Shown here piece by piece: positions 1-11,464 of a stretch of 64,000 nt of DNA. The DNA lies in contig ML976758.1 of the NCBI GenBank assembly GCA_010015655.1, positions 1 to 64,000 on the forward strand, given 5' to 3'. The notes under the pieces are model-generated. The model did not search any database. It was not told the origin of the DNA and saw only the letters and a list, made by a program, of their open reading frames with translations. A program made the translations under genes and the position numbers. The DNA comes from Bimuria novae-zelandiae CBS 107.79 (Eukaryota > Ascomycota > Dothideomycetes > Pleosporales > Didymosphaeriaceae). Within the stretch, counting starts at the first letter, position 1. Each line of letters begins with the position of its first letter.

Positions 1-135
1 CACCTGCTCGACTTGCTCGCTTCGAGCGCTTCGAGCAGTCACGTGACTTGCCCATTGCTGTGCCACCATTGGCTCCCATAAGACCTTGGCCGTCTTAGAA
101 TGTTAGCCTGGTAATGCTAAATACAGATCCTAACA
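1..135 (-). repeat. Partial 3' LTR of the Gypsy element
   Basis: These bases match 6278-6412 closely and end in the same CAGATCCTAACA. They contain TCACGTGA at 39-46 and one copy of the GCTCGACTTGCTCGCTTCGA repeat. The rest of the LTR is off the window. The two differences from the other copy (near 105 and 113) are transitions on the side facing the element interior. Confidence 0.85.
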
Positions 136-203
136 TCATCCTCTTTCTCTAGTGATTTGTCCTTAAATTACATAACCTATCTTATAAAATAGATAAAGTT
201 TAG

Positions 204-683
204 TTGCCCCGCTTTTTAGTGCGTTTTACTATAATGTCTTCCGCCAAAGCCCGCGCTATTCGTCTTAGCATCAAAACTTGCTATAATAGTGTTATCTATT
301 CTATTTCTTATAATTGTTACTTACTTTCTAGCTCTAAGTGTATTGTCATGCCGTTATCTAATCCTAACGCCTGTCTAAAGTGTTTTAAGTGTATTCGTGC
401 GCAAAAGCCTTACGTAAACTTGTTATAGGCGTTATTAGACAAGACTTGTAATAAGTATAAAAAGAAGGTGGATGCAGATAAGAAATTATTAGCAAAAGTG
501 TTACTATAACTTCTACGGAATAAGAAAATATTATAGCAGGCTAAAGAGCGTGCTAAGAAGAAGGCGTAATGCCTTATATCCAAAATAGATACTGCTAGAG
601 AGTTAGAAGCAGAGGCGGCATCAGAGGACTATCCTACCATAGCGGCCACTGTTAGCTTTTCTCCCTTAATATAGTTAACACTA
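204..683 (+). pseudogene. Antisense reading frame inside the Gypsy element
   Basis: One plus-strand frame runs from about 204 to a TAG near 681, opposite to gag-pol and next to the LTR. It reads through a Cys-rich stretch (ACLKCFKC) and then a Lys/Glu/Ala-rich segment likely to form a coiled coil (KYKKKVDADKK, QAKERAKKKA, ARELEAEAASED, allowing for stops). It is broken by stops at 426-428 (TAG), then TAA, TAG and TAA, each one transition away from CAG or CAA, as RIP would make. Such an organised frame is unlikely by chance on the non-coding strand. Cys motif plus coiled-coil frames have, as I recall, been seen in other fungal Gypsy elements; the function is unknown. Confidence 0.55.
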
Positions 684-3600
684 GGGTTACTAGATAATTA
701 CTCTAGTACCTTGCCTATAACCGCGAACGGTTCTTAGGTATGTTCCTGTAGTATTATTAGAGTAACTATTTGTAGTTTACTAAGTTCTCTTTAGGTTCCT
801 ATGTGTTTTTGCTATATAGGTATCTCTTTTATTTAATAAGGTACGTGCGTGGCTAATCCGTGTGTTATAGTATTTATTTAACTTCGAATTCGTTTTCTTC
901 CTCTGGCTAGTGATAGAAGGTGGTTTCGACTGGTGTCTCTAGGTCGGCTGGTTCCAATCGGTCTATATAGAATACCTAGTGTATCTTAGCGTCTGGTGGT
1001 AGTTCTAATTAGTAGTTAACCGGTGATATTTGCTTAGAAATAAAAAATAGTCTAACCTTAACATAATCTAGTTTCTTATGTTTCTTCTTCTAAGTTCGAA
1101 GGTTCTTTGTAAGCAGGAATGCTTTATCCCCCTTTTTTAGCTAAGGTGCCGTTTTTCGTTTTTAATTTGTGTAAGAAATAGCTTGCTATTAAGCTTTCTT
1201 AAGATTCCTTTGGAGTTGTTCGTGTGTCGTTTTTATTCTTTCTACCAAACTAATGGCTTCTTCTATCCTAATATTTGTAGGAAATATTTAATTAAAGAGA
1301 TGTAGATATCTTCCGTGGTTCGCATAGAATAGTGTGTATCCTATTACTGCCAATATCTTGTTGTTGTATGCCAATTGTGCCATAGGTAATAGGGAAATCT
1401 AATTATTTTTCTAGTTGTTGTAGTAGATGCGTAGGTACGTTTCAATTGTCTAATTCGTACGTTCTGTTTGTCCGTCCGTTTGTGGATAATAAGCTATTAA
1501 TAGCTTTCGTTTTATTCCGATAAGTGCCATAAGCGTTGTCTAGTAATTTAAGGTAAAGAGCTTGTCTCGATCGCTAATAATTGTCTTTAGTATGCCGTGG
1601 TGTTGTATAAGGCAGTCTAGGATAAGAAATGCGAGTTCCTTAGCCGTAGTCGTCTTCTGGCATAGTAGTAGTTCTACGTATTTAGTGAATCGGCAAACGA
1701 TTATTAATATAGAATTATACTTTATTCCTGTTGCTAGGTCCTTTAATCCGGGTAGTCCTGTTACAAAGTCTATAGTAATGTCTTCCTATAGTGCTGTTAG
1801 TATCTAGATTACTTATATCTCGCCATATTTAAGATATATTGCGTGCTTGTTTCGTTGGCATTCTGCGCATTTACGAATATACTAGGTTACTACTTCTTTA
1901 ATTCCTTTAAAGCTATAGTTGCGTTAGATAAGTTCTATTGTTTTCTTAACTCCTAGGTGTCCGTACACAGGATCGTCGTAGTATTATTAGATAATTTTAG
2001 TCTATTAGTTCGCGGGTACCTCTCGTGTCGTCACGAGGATTTAATTAAGTTCCGCTATTGGTCCAAGGGATCTGTCTTTATTCTGCTATAAGATGGCAGA
2101 GTAGGTCTTAATCTTATCTCCTGCAAGATCGCTACGCCTGCTTAGAGCGTCTACTCGTCTATTTTCCTTGCCTAGGGTGTACATAATCTTAAATTTATAC
2201 TATCCTATTATTTCTAACTATCTCGCTTAACGTAGTGTCAATTCCTTAGTCGTCGTGAATCGTAAAAGATTCTTATAGTCTATAAAAATTATAAGATCTA
2301 AGCAACTATGTGCGTAGATCCTTTAATACTTTAATGCTTTAACAATCGCGTATAGTTCTTTGTCGTGTATATTATATCTTAATTCCGCGTCGTTAAGTTT
2401 GCATAAGTAGTATGCGATTAAATACTAATGCCTATCCTTCTCTTGCTTCGCACATGCTCCTAGTGCTAGATTGCTTGCGTTTGTTTTAATCCTTAGTAGC
2501 CTATTATCTTGGAAGTGCATTAGTACTAGTAGACTAATATATGCTTATCGCAGTGCTTGGAATGCTTCTTCGCATTCTGTTATCTATTTAAAGGGTACAT
2601 CTTTCTTAATAAGGTTTATAAGCGGTATCGTGATCTTTGCGTAGTCTTTAATAAATTATTAATTACATTTATAGAATCCTAAGAATTCTTAGATGTTCTT
2701 AGCTAATTGTGGTCGTGGCTAGTCCTTAACATATTTAATCTTGTCGGGGCTCACCTTAATTCCTTTAGTGTTAATAATATATCTAAGGAATTTAAGTTCT
2801 GTTTAGAAGAACTTACATTTTTCCGGTTTTAGTTATAGGTGTAACTTATTAAGTTTTTTAAGTACTATCTTAACATATTCCACGTGGTCGTTTATGTTTT
2901 CTAAGTAGATTAGAATGTCATCCATGTATGCGACAACAAAGATGTTAAGGTAGTATTATAAGACGTTATTAATAAGCGCCTAGAATATAGCTGGTGCGTT
3001 TATAAGTCTAAATAGCATAACAGTGTACTTAAACAGTCCGTATCTAGATCTAAATACTATTTTCCATTCTTCACCTTCCTTAATTCGTATAAGGTGGTAT
3101 CCATTACGTAGGTCTAGTGAGGTAAACATTTTTACCCGTGCTAGCCTGTCTTGTAGTTCTCTAATGTTTAGTAACAGGTATCGATTCTTTATTGTTATGT
3201 CGTTAAGCTTTTAGTAGTCTATACAGGGTCGCAATTCGCCACTCTTCTTAGGTATAAACATAAATAGGCTTACCGCTAGTAACTTTAATAGTCGTATATA
3301 TCCTTTTACTAAATTCTTCTTAATAAATTCCTTTTCTTCTTAGAGTTCTTTACCTAATTTCGCGTATAGTAGTCTAAAGGGTGGCGTCTTCCCTTCTTCC
3401 AGGTTAATCTTATAATCCTAGAGTTAGTGCTTAGGTAGGTTTGCTTTTCCTTCCTCTTCTCGAAACAGATAGCTCTATTCTATAAACTATTTAAGGATTC
3501 CGTAGATTGTGCGTTGCCCTTTTTCCTTTGCAGGAATTGGCCTGTCCACTTCCTTGCGCTTTGTGACCTAGTGGTTCCTGCCAGCGTCTGCCAAGGGTGA

Positions 3601-5989
3601 TTCGATCTTGAATCTCGTTTGCGGGACTATATTATTAATAGCTCTTTTATTTACTATTAAATTTTATTAATGCGTAGGCTTTGCTTATAAAGCATAATTA
3701 TAGCGCTTAAAGGATAGTGTTCTCTTTCCTTAATTAATTATAGGGTTATGCTTCCTTAACTAGGGTAGTCTTAGTATTACATCGTGACTAGCTTCCTTAA
3801 AAACATCGAGGGTAGTTGTTTCCCTATATCCATAGATCTTAAGTGTTGTCTTGACCTCGTACTTAATTCGTGGCGTGCCTAGCATCAGGTGTCTATTCGC
3901 GACATAGATAATATAAGCGTCTTCTTTCTTACGCGTAGAGAGTCCTGCTCTGCTAAGTGCCTTCTAAGAGATGTAGCTTTGTTATGCTCCTAAATCCAGC
4001 ATAGCCTTCATCTATGTTCTATTAAGCTATATTAGTAGCTTAATTAATGCTTAACTATTTATAGCATTTAATTCCTTAAAGGGGTCTTCTCGCTTAAGTC
4101 TAGGTCTAAAAAAAACACTTCCTTAGTAGATAGCTTAGTAGGCTAAAGATTGCTGTTCTTATCCCGTGGTTGGCGGTATCGTGCCATTATTCAGGTTGCT
4201 TCACCGTAGCTCCTTCCTTCTTGTTAGTCCATACGCACTAGTTCTCCGTAATAGTTACTAGGTCTAAATCTAAAGAGTGCTTTATCCTATCTATGCGCTA
4301 CATAGTCTGGGTGTAGGCACGTCTGCCAAATCTTTAACATGCATTTGTTATTAATTAGCATGGTGTAGGTAAGGTTCTAGGCTTTACTAAGATATAGGAA
4401 GTACTTTGCTTCTCGCTTATCCTATAGGTGCTTATCGCATTTAGCGATTAGACAATCGAACTATTCCCATCTGCATCGTTTCTGTAATTATAGGAAGTAT
4501 CTACACTGTTTAGCGTAGAGATGCGTATTGCATGCGTTAGCGGTATAGAATCTCTATCTAAAGATTCTGTGATTAGGATTTCAGTAGTCCAGGTCGTACA
4601 TTAGTCTATAGCCAAGATTCTTAACGGGGTATTTCTTCTTTAAGTCTTAGTGTTTATAACCGTGGTCTATAAATTCTTATATTATTAGGCTAATTAGTTA
4701 AGTGCGTACTATATTTAGCTTAGTTACTATAAATCTAAAATTAGTTTCACGCGGTTAATATTAATCTAAGAATTAGAATATATTATATTCTTCCTTATCC
4801 GTAAGTCTTCTTGCATTTAGATGCGGTGTAGGGGCGCGTTTTTTAGGCTCCTCTTGCTTTACCTCCGATCCTTCTTCTGCATTCTCGTATAGCCAAGAGT
4901 TAGGCGAGTCCGTTTGCTCCGAGTCCCTGTCTTAGGTATTAAGTTACTTAATAGTATTAATAACTTACTATTCTTCGTCAGTCGCGTCCGCGTCTTCGAT
5001 AGTTAGTACGTTTAACTGTCTAATAACCTTATTCTTAGATCTGCAGTTCCTGGCTATATGGCCTGGTTTGCCATATGTAAAACAAGTGCGTGTCTTGGTC
5101 CCCTGTTGTCGTCGGGTTCTATCTGAGATACGTCTTTGGTTAGGCTTCTTGCGATAGCCTGGAGACCTTCCTGTTCCTTTTCCGATTGTATTAATTTGGT
5201 TATGGTACTGGATTCCTTCCATTGGCTAAGGTCCGTAGTTATCTTGTCTCGGCCTAGGAGTTTGTTAATTGCGATAATTATCGTGGCTTAAAGGTGGTCT
5301 ATAGCCTTGTTGTCCTAACTAGTTCTATTATATATCGCGTTTTAGTTTGTACTATTCCTTATTAATCTTGATGGCTTCCTTTGACAATGCTTCTAGTGTA
5401 TCTATCTTTACTCCGCTACGCAGTAGTTCTTCGCGTAGGTTAGGCTTAAGTCCTTAATAGTACATGGTTGTAAGAGTTGCTTTATTCTAATAGATTTAAT
5501 TAACGTGTCTGTAGAATTTAGAGTTATATTTAGTAGCTAAGCGGACTTGCTTAAGTTACTAGATAGCTCTTTCGGCGATAGCCTCCTGATTAACTACTCT
5601 AAAGTACTATTTAACTTTCTTATAGAACTTGTTATAGTCTTCTATAATTTTATTAATAGCATCTCCCTCTGAGTTCTCTTTAGCTAGGTATTAGTTAAGA
5701 TATAGTCGAATCTATGCAAGGGCTGGTCCTTTTATATAAGATGCCGCAAAAATGGTTTTATTAGCTTTATTCTATTCCTTCTTTGTTCCGTGGAAGTAGA
5801 GGTTAAGCTATAGGATCTATAGTTCTGTATGCTTGCAGTTTCTATAAAAGAGATTAAGTTTAGCGTAAAGGCTTCCCTTAATATAGGCGATAGTAGCATT
5901 ATTATTATTATTATCTAAAGTGTTCCCTAGAATAATATCTAGTGCATTAGAAAGAGTCTTGTATTCGCTTATGTTAGGGGTGTTTAAGA

Positions 5990-6412
5990 TGTTAAGTCCC
6001 TACGGGTAGCTAGTCCGAAATAGGGTTAAGGTTGGTTCTCTAGCAGGAGCGATGTTAAAGATAAGAAGAGTGTATTAATAGCTCGCGCTTATTAATAGGG
6101 TGTTAGTATTAAAATAAGGTGCGTTATAATTAAATTAATAAGAGCCTAAGTAAATCTAAACGATAGATTAATAAACAGGTTGAATACGAGGTGGAAGAGT
6201 CCATCCTTATGTTCCTATATACTTAGCATGCTCGACTTGCTCGCTTCGAGCATGTCGAGCGCGGCCTTGGCTTTCTGCACCTGCTCGACTTGCTCGCTTC
6301 GAGCGCTTCGAGCAGTCACGTGACTTGCCCATTGCTGTGCCACCATTGGCTCCCATAAGACCTTGGCCGTCTCAGAATGTTAGCCTGGTGATGCTAAATA
6401 CAGATCCTAACA
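5990..6412 (-). repeat. 5' LTR of the Gypsy element
   Basis: The LTR begins TGTTAAGTCC and ends CAGATCCTAACA on the plus strand, with TG..CA ends (423 bp). Its last 135 bases match window bases 1-135 with two transitions. Read on the minus strand it has TCACGTGA (6316-6323) and a TATA-like GTATATAG (about 6214-6221), so U3 lies at the right. Bases 5990 to about 6200 are rich in C-to-T and G-to-A changes against related solo LTRs, whereas 6220-6412 are almost clean. Confidence 0.88.
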
Positions 6413-6740
6413 TAAAGTTACAAAGAGGAGTCCTTTATTATTTAAGGTTAGAAAAGCTAAGGTATTAAAAGGACTATTATAGGGGAGTGGCTTACTATAA
6501 GAATATAAGAAAAGGCCTCTAACCTGTTCTAATTACTATATAGAAGGTTATATAAGGACTTAATACCCCGTACGGTATAGGTAAGGTATTTAATTTAATT
6601 AATTAATCTATAAAATTTTATATTAAATATATTTAGCAACTGCGCCTTTGCATATTAACCCTTTATTTATATTATTAGGAGCGCGATGTCGTGCGTCCGC
6701 GGCTTAGTCATAGTGACGCTTAGTCAGGGCGGTGCCACTA
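6413..6740. other. AT-rich spacer between Gypsy and Fot1 elements
   Basis: This stretch is mostly A/T up to about 6650, then turns GC-balanced (6680-6740). No frame or repeat boundary could be recognised apart from the TA target copy at 6739-6740. It may be another RIP-degraded repeat. Confidence 0.4.
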
Positions 6741-8548
6741 ACGTGTTTAATCACTCATCCGCCAAAATTAGTCATCCGCTAGCTCCACCAAAACGCGTGC
6801 GCTTTCTTAACAGCTAGCGTAATAATTACTAAATTAAACCTATATAAATATCTATACAAAAGATTCCTAATTACTTTTATATTAAGTCCTATTGTGGCCC
6901 TGCACGTGGCACTTTAAGTAGGTTAGTAGTGCTTGTTAAGAGCTCTAAGAAGCCTTGGCTCGGACATCTACCTGCTCTATCCTATCTGTCTCTGCAGCTA
7001 GCAAACGACCTTCTTGGCCTGTGAGCGCCCCTCCTATAGCAATATACTGCCGTCGCTGTCGCTTCTTCTGCTCTCGACAGTGGTTGGCCTAACGTAGCTT
7101 GGTATTCTCTACTGCAAGCATCGTTGCAGAATATATAACTATCTTACATCCTTTAATAAGCTAAACGATTGCCTGGCTAGTAGGGCTCTATAATTAATAA
7201 CTAAGATAGTTATAGATTAGTTAAGCCTATTACTAGAGCTAAGTAGCTATATATAGTATTTTTATAGCCTAGCGTCCCTTAGCTTCTTGCGCTGGTGGAG
7301 ACGGCGTTTAGATAATAATAGTAAGCTATAATAAAATATAATAAGAATAGTATAGAATTAAGCCTGCTATTTTAAAGCTACTTTTAATTATCTACTCTAT
7401 ATATAGCGTAGGCCTAATATATATGTAGATAGTAAGAAAATCTTACTTATTAACGTGGAGGATATAACTACGCGTAAGCTTAAACACCTTATATTTATAA
7501 GCTTGCTTAAAAGGCGTAAAGTAGCTAATATTTAGAGGCTAGAGTAAATAGGAGCTATAAGCTAGTATATAAAGACTAATAATCTTATGCTCTATATAGT
7601 ATTAATTAAACTTAGGCGTTATATAGCTACTATAGCTATTTAGTATAAGTAGGCGATATACTCTTGTAATATATAACGTAGTCTAACTATTAAAGTGCTT
7701 AAGCTAGGCTAGACTAAGTTTATTAGTAGTCTAGCTATTATTACTTACTATAAGTATCTAGTTGTTAGGGATAGCGCGATACTAGCTAGCTTAGTATAGC
7801 TTTTTTAGTATAATAATAAATAGTAAGAGCACCTAGCAAAACGCATTAATATACTTAATTATTATAACTTAGTTATAATTACCTAGCTAAATAGTAATAG
7901 CTTAACTAACTATTATAGAGCTTGTAATAACCTTAGACGTAGTAGTAGTAATTCCTATTATAAAGCCTATCTTATTAAAGTTATAGATATTTTAATTTAG
8001 TATTTTATATGTCTAACGTGTATTATCTACTAGCTTAAACTAGGCGTTAAATTTAACTAGATCCTAATAAAGAGCGCGCTAAGAGTGTAGCTTCCTATCT
8101 TACTTTATTTAGAGCTTTATCTAGCTTTTAATCTAGCGCGGCACCTAGCACTTGCCTACTAGCGTAAAAGGAGGATCCTAGCTATAAGCTTAAAGCAGGA
8201 CGTTTGCTATTTAACGTATATTAATTATATAGGGCGGGAAACCTCGTTAGTTAAGGTCTAGGATCTAGTAAATAAAAGAATAATTTTTAATAAGTAATAG
8301 CTTACGTTTCTTTATATTAGTAGTAGCTTAAAGGAAGGCGCTAGCGAGGTAATCGCGGAGCGTTAATTAGGGCGCGCTATATAAGGCTAAGACGCGATAA
8401 ATAGATAGATATTTATGTTTTTAAAGAATAGAGGTAGCTAGAGCTAATCTGCCTTCTTTTTGACCTAATTGAAGCTGTTGTGGTAGTGGTAGAGGCATGT
8501 TGGTGGATAGAGACGCGTTGATTTTGGTGGGGCTGGCGGATGACACGT
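6741..8548 (-). mobile_element. Fot1/pogo-type DNA transposon, RIP-degraded
   Basis: The ends are inverted: ACGTGT followed by CATCCGCC-type sequence at the left (6741 on) and its complement at the right (to 8548), each flanked by TA (6739-6740 and 8549-8550), the target used by Tc1/mariner/pogo elements. On the minus strand around 7560-7760 the frame keeps the DDE-domain pattern TTNKLSLA.LKHF followed by YRLLIL and H/Y-S-S-Y, broken by many TAG/TAA. The length of 1808 bp fits Fot1 (about 1.9 kb). It shares the ACRTGT terminal bases with the element at 39031-46391 but the inner TIR differs, so they are related families. Confidence 0.8.
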
Positions 8549-8639
8549 TAGTAAAAGTGGTGGTCCCCCTATCAATTCCCCTAAAAAGGATGCTAGGTAA
8601 AAATATCTAACTAGTAAATAACCTTAATAGTAACCTTTT

Positions 8640-9081
8640 TCCTATTAAGATAATTATATAGACGAACGTTTACTATATAAACTAAATAGCTCTTATTTCT
8701 TAGCATGCCGAACGAACGTGCATGGACCCCGTTCGGTTCGGTGTTCTGTTCGCTGGCAGCGCTGCGGATGGCCATTCCTGATATCTTCCACAGACTCACA
8801 CCAACAGGTGATCTAATGGAGTAGACCGCACAGCAGAGAATGTTCTGGATCGACTCAAGTCCATCCAAGTCAAGGACACGTTCTTGGTGATCAAGAGCCA
8901 TCGCGTAGTAGGCCTCTGCAGAATCCCGATGCGCTGGCCTAAGCGCGAGAGAACCGATAGCATACACCATAAGTACAAAGAATAGCGCAAGATCGCCAGC
9001 TGAATTAATGTTGCTAGCTGCATGGGCCCTGGAACACGCTTCTTCCCAGGCAACTGCGTTAGGCTGCGAAGTTTCGTTGGG
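8640..9081 (-). pseudogene. Remnant of a fungal-specific transcription factor
   Basis: The minus strand keeps one frame from about 9081 down to about 8705. It contains FVLMVYAIGSLAL, then EAYYAMALDHQ and SIQNILCCAVYSIRSP. The spacing and wording match the Fungal_trans (middle homology) domain of Zn2Cys6 regulators. Neither the DNA-binding domain nor the C-terminus is present. Below about 8700 the sequence becomes AT-rich and the similarity stops, next to the Fot1 element. A stop lies just upstream of 9081, possibly at an intron edge (TAG), so an upstream exon may once have existed. The piece looks truncated and non-functional. Confidence 0.55.
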
Positions 9082-9546
9082 CTACGCAAGGCCAACCCTG
9101 GTTGGCATGTGAGGCGAGTAAAAGCATGAATGCTTGTCACGGCTCGCCCGGCTGCAGATAGGGAGAATCCAGCTCTACGACCCGAATGATGCAAGAACTA
9201 TATGTGAAGATTTCCAACCACGGCCTGGAAATGCATATACGTTAGCCACGACCGTAGGCAAATTGTACTGCCTCATTCCGACTCGACCAGCCAACTCCTA
9301 GTTCCCTCACTTAGGGTTTCGTGCAGCAGCCATGGGCTTTCTATCCAACTCGACGCTAGCAAAATATGTACGGGCCATCAAGAATTCTCCTCGCGAGATC
9401 ATCTTCAACCGTCGGCTCATGGTGTCTGCCGCATTATATGCAGCAGCAGGTATCCCTATCAGTGAGTCAAAGCTGTGCAATAAAATGATGTGGGGATAAC
9501 TAACACAGCGCAGCGTGGAATCAAGGCTTTTCTTCAATCGTCCCGT

Positions 9547-9561
9547 CACTCCCTGGCTTCC
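9547..9561. repeat. 15-bp LINE target duplication, left copy
   Basis: CACTCCCTGGCTTCC occurs here and again at 10091-10105 and encodes SLPGF of the MFS protein. Confidence 0.85.
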
Positions 9562-10090
9562 CGTTACGGAATGCCCCTGCGGGGCAGACCTGGCGCCCGA
9601 CCACATTATACACTGCCCACGATCGGTTCGAAAGTTCTACTACTGGCCAAAACGGCCAGCGTGCCCCCCTAGCACTACCAGGGAGGGCGTGGAGTACCTG
9701 AAGGCACTCGAGCCAAAAGACTTCCAACTTCTACTCGAGCTTGCTAATTTTTAGCTACTTTCTCTACCTTTCTTTACTAGGCTCACGCTAAAGGCTTAGC
9801 ACTTTTTAACATAGTTTTAAGGCTACCAAAGCTACCCCTACTTTAGTTTTAGTTTACATGTAGAATAAATACACCCTGACACCTTAGCCTATAGGTAAGA
9901 AGACAAGGATTTAGCCCCCGCACGGAGGGGGGCGGACTTTTACGAGCCACTATAAGAGACGGCAACAGCGTTATAGCAAGAAACGCCTTCACCACTTTGG
10001 CTGGCCCCAAAATGGTTGCTTGGCGCGTCCCCATGCCCTATGGGAGGCTAGAACATTGCGTTCCTGGACAATAATCAATACTCCTACTAC
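9562..10090 (+). mobile_element. 5'-truncated LINE fragment
   Basis: The 529-bp insertion lies between two copies of CACTCCCTGGCTTCC (9547-9561 and 10091-10105). Removing it and one copy joins the MFS frame exactly (PGF-QRS). The 5' part encodes the end of a protein with a Cys/His cluster (CPCG, HIIHCP) and stops with TAG at about 9752-9754, like the C-terminal zinc region of fungal Tad-type LINEs. The rest is a 3' untranslated tail. The 15-bp duplication and strong 5' truncation are typical of target-primed reverse transcription. The clade is inferred. Confidence 0.75.
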
Positions 10091-11464
10091 CACTCCCTGG
10101 CTTCCAGCGATCTTTCGGGATAACCTCTGGTGCCAACACCTCGCAGATTTCGAACTTCATCTCCTTCGTCTATCTGACTGCCGGTGTTGGGGCGGGCCTC
10201 TCATTCTTCATCAATGATCGCATCGGTCGTCTTTGGTCTCTTCGACTTTACATGGCGATTTGGATAATGGGCCAGATCATTGCAACATTTTCTTCGGGAA
10301 GTCTCGGTACGCTCTAAACTGCGCGTTTCGTTTCTAGTCTGGGTATCGGGCCTTTGACCGTCACTGGACCAATATCCATTGTGGAAATTGCACCGTATGA
10401 GATCGTCATGCTTCTTAGCCTGACCGTTAGCTGTTTCGTGGTATACGCAAGTTTCCTCTACATTGCTGTCAGTCGTCTACAGTATCAGGTTGTCTGGTTT
10501 GTGCCATGTATCGTCATAGCGGTCATCATAGGTCTCAGTTTCGTCGCCATAAGCGAGTCACCCCTTTGGCGATTTCTAGCTGGGCGCGATAGCGAAGCTA
10601 TAGAGATTCTAGCTGCTCTCCGTGGGCTCCCAGCCGACAACCCATACGTCGCACGCGAGATCGCTGAAATACAGAATCAGATCGAGAACGAGCATGCCAA
10701 ATATGGTGATGCGACTGGTGGCGGCTTGACGACAATTCTGAAGGAGACCTGCCTGGTGCCTGCCAACCTTCGACGCGTACAACAAGCCTGCTTGTCCTAT
10801 ATTCTCGCTCAGCTTTCCGGGGCCAATTCAGTGACAAGTTATCTGGTCCCTATCTTGACCATGATAGGTGTGGGAGGTTCGACAGATCGGCCGATGTTTC
10901 TGACCGGCATGTATTCCATGTCGAAGGTCTTCTACACGCTCATTGCATCGTTCTTCTTCATCGATGCTCTTGGTCGCCGGAAATCGTTGTTCATAGGGAT
11001 TACCATCCAAATGATCTCGGACATCTACATCGGTGTGTTCCTCAAGTATAAACAGGCAGACTCCGTCGCGCCTGGGTCTTCCGAGGGCGCTATCGCCGCC
11101 ATATACATTCATGGCTTTAGTTACGCAATCGGTAAGATACCCAACGATGACGCTCAACCTCACATCTTTATGCTCACATTTGTTTGTAGGTCTGCTCGTT
11201 CTACCCTACATTTTTGGTGCGGAGTTGTGGCCGAACAACATCAGATCCTTTGGCAGCGCTCGCTCGCAGACATTCCATTGGTCGTTCTATTTTAGCGTTA
11301 ACAAGGGAACACCATCCATGTTGAGTAGCATGCACAACTGGGGCACCTTCTTGTTTTTTGCTGGATGGCGCTTCGTTGCGCTGCTGTATGTCTTTGTTGC
11401 AGTGCCTGAGACCGCTGGACTCAGCATGGAGGCGACAGACAAGTTGTTCGAAGGACCATTCTAG

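Larger units (their letters stand above)
1..6412 (-). mobile_element. Ty3/Gypsy LTR retrotransposon, RIP-degraded, cut by window edge
   Basis: The element is read on the minus strand. From right to left come the 5' LTR (5990-6412), gag with a CCHC knuckle near 5040-5110, protease and reverse transcriptase with a YMDD active site (2917-2928), RNase H (about 2230-2375, beginning HDKELYAIVKALKY) and integrase with an H2C2 zinc region (about 1830-1985, containing YGHLGVKKT and CAECQR). The 3' LTR is seen only as its last 135 bases (1-135), so the left end lies outside the window. Every frame is broken by TAA/TAG, many at positions that would be CAA, CAG or TGG, as expected from RIP. No intact protein remains, so the copy cannot move by itself. 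The Gypsy rather than Copia order (RT before integrase) is read directly. A second frame lies antisense at 204-683. Confidence 0.9.
9332..11464 (+). pseudogene. MFS sugar/quinate-type transporter pseudogene
   Basis: The first exon starts at ATG 9332 (MGFLSNSTLAKYVRAI). A GT..AG intron (9462-9513) is followed by WNQGFSSIVPSLPGF, where a LINE fragment (9562-10090) interrupts the gene. After the second copy of the 15-bp duplication the frame continues as QRSFGIT, then GANTSQISNFISF. Typical sugar-porter marks follow: NDRIGRLW, SESPLWRFLAGR, QQACLSYILAQLSGANS, FFIDALGRRKSLF. A second intron is 11132-11189, and the frame ends PETAGLSMEATDKLFEGPF at 11464. Damage includes an in-frame TAA at 10315-10317, a deletion after EIAPYEI that removes part of a membrane segment, and the insertion. 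The intact family has 12 membrane helices and about 500-550 residues in the plasma membrane. Confidence 0.85.

Noticed and set aside
6229..6312. Repeated GCTCGACTTGCTCGCTTCGA units as a possible CRISPR-like array
   Set aside because: There are only two units, inside an LTR, in a eukaryotic genome; they are U3 repeats.
9515..9754. Plus-strand frame of 79 codons taken at first as a host gene
   Set aside because: It is flanked by a 15-bp duplication and lies inside the MFS gene; it is the end of a LINE protein.
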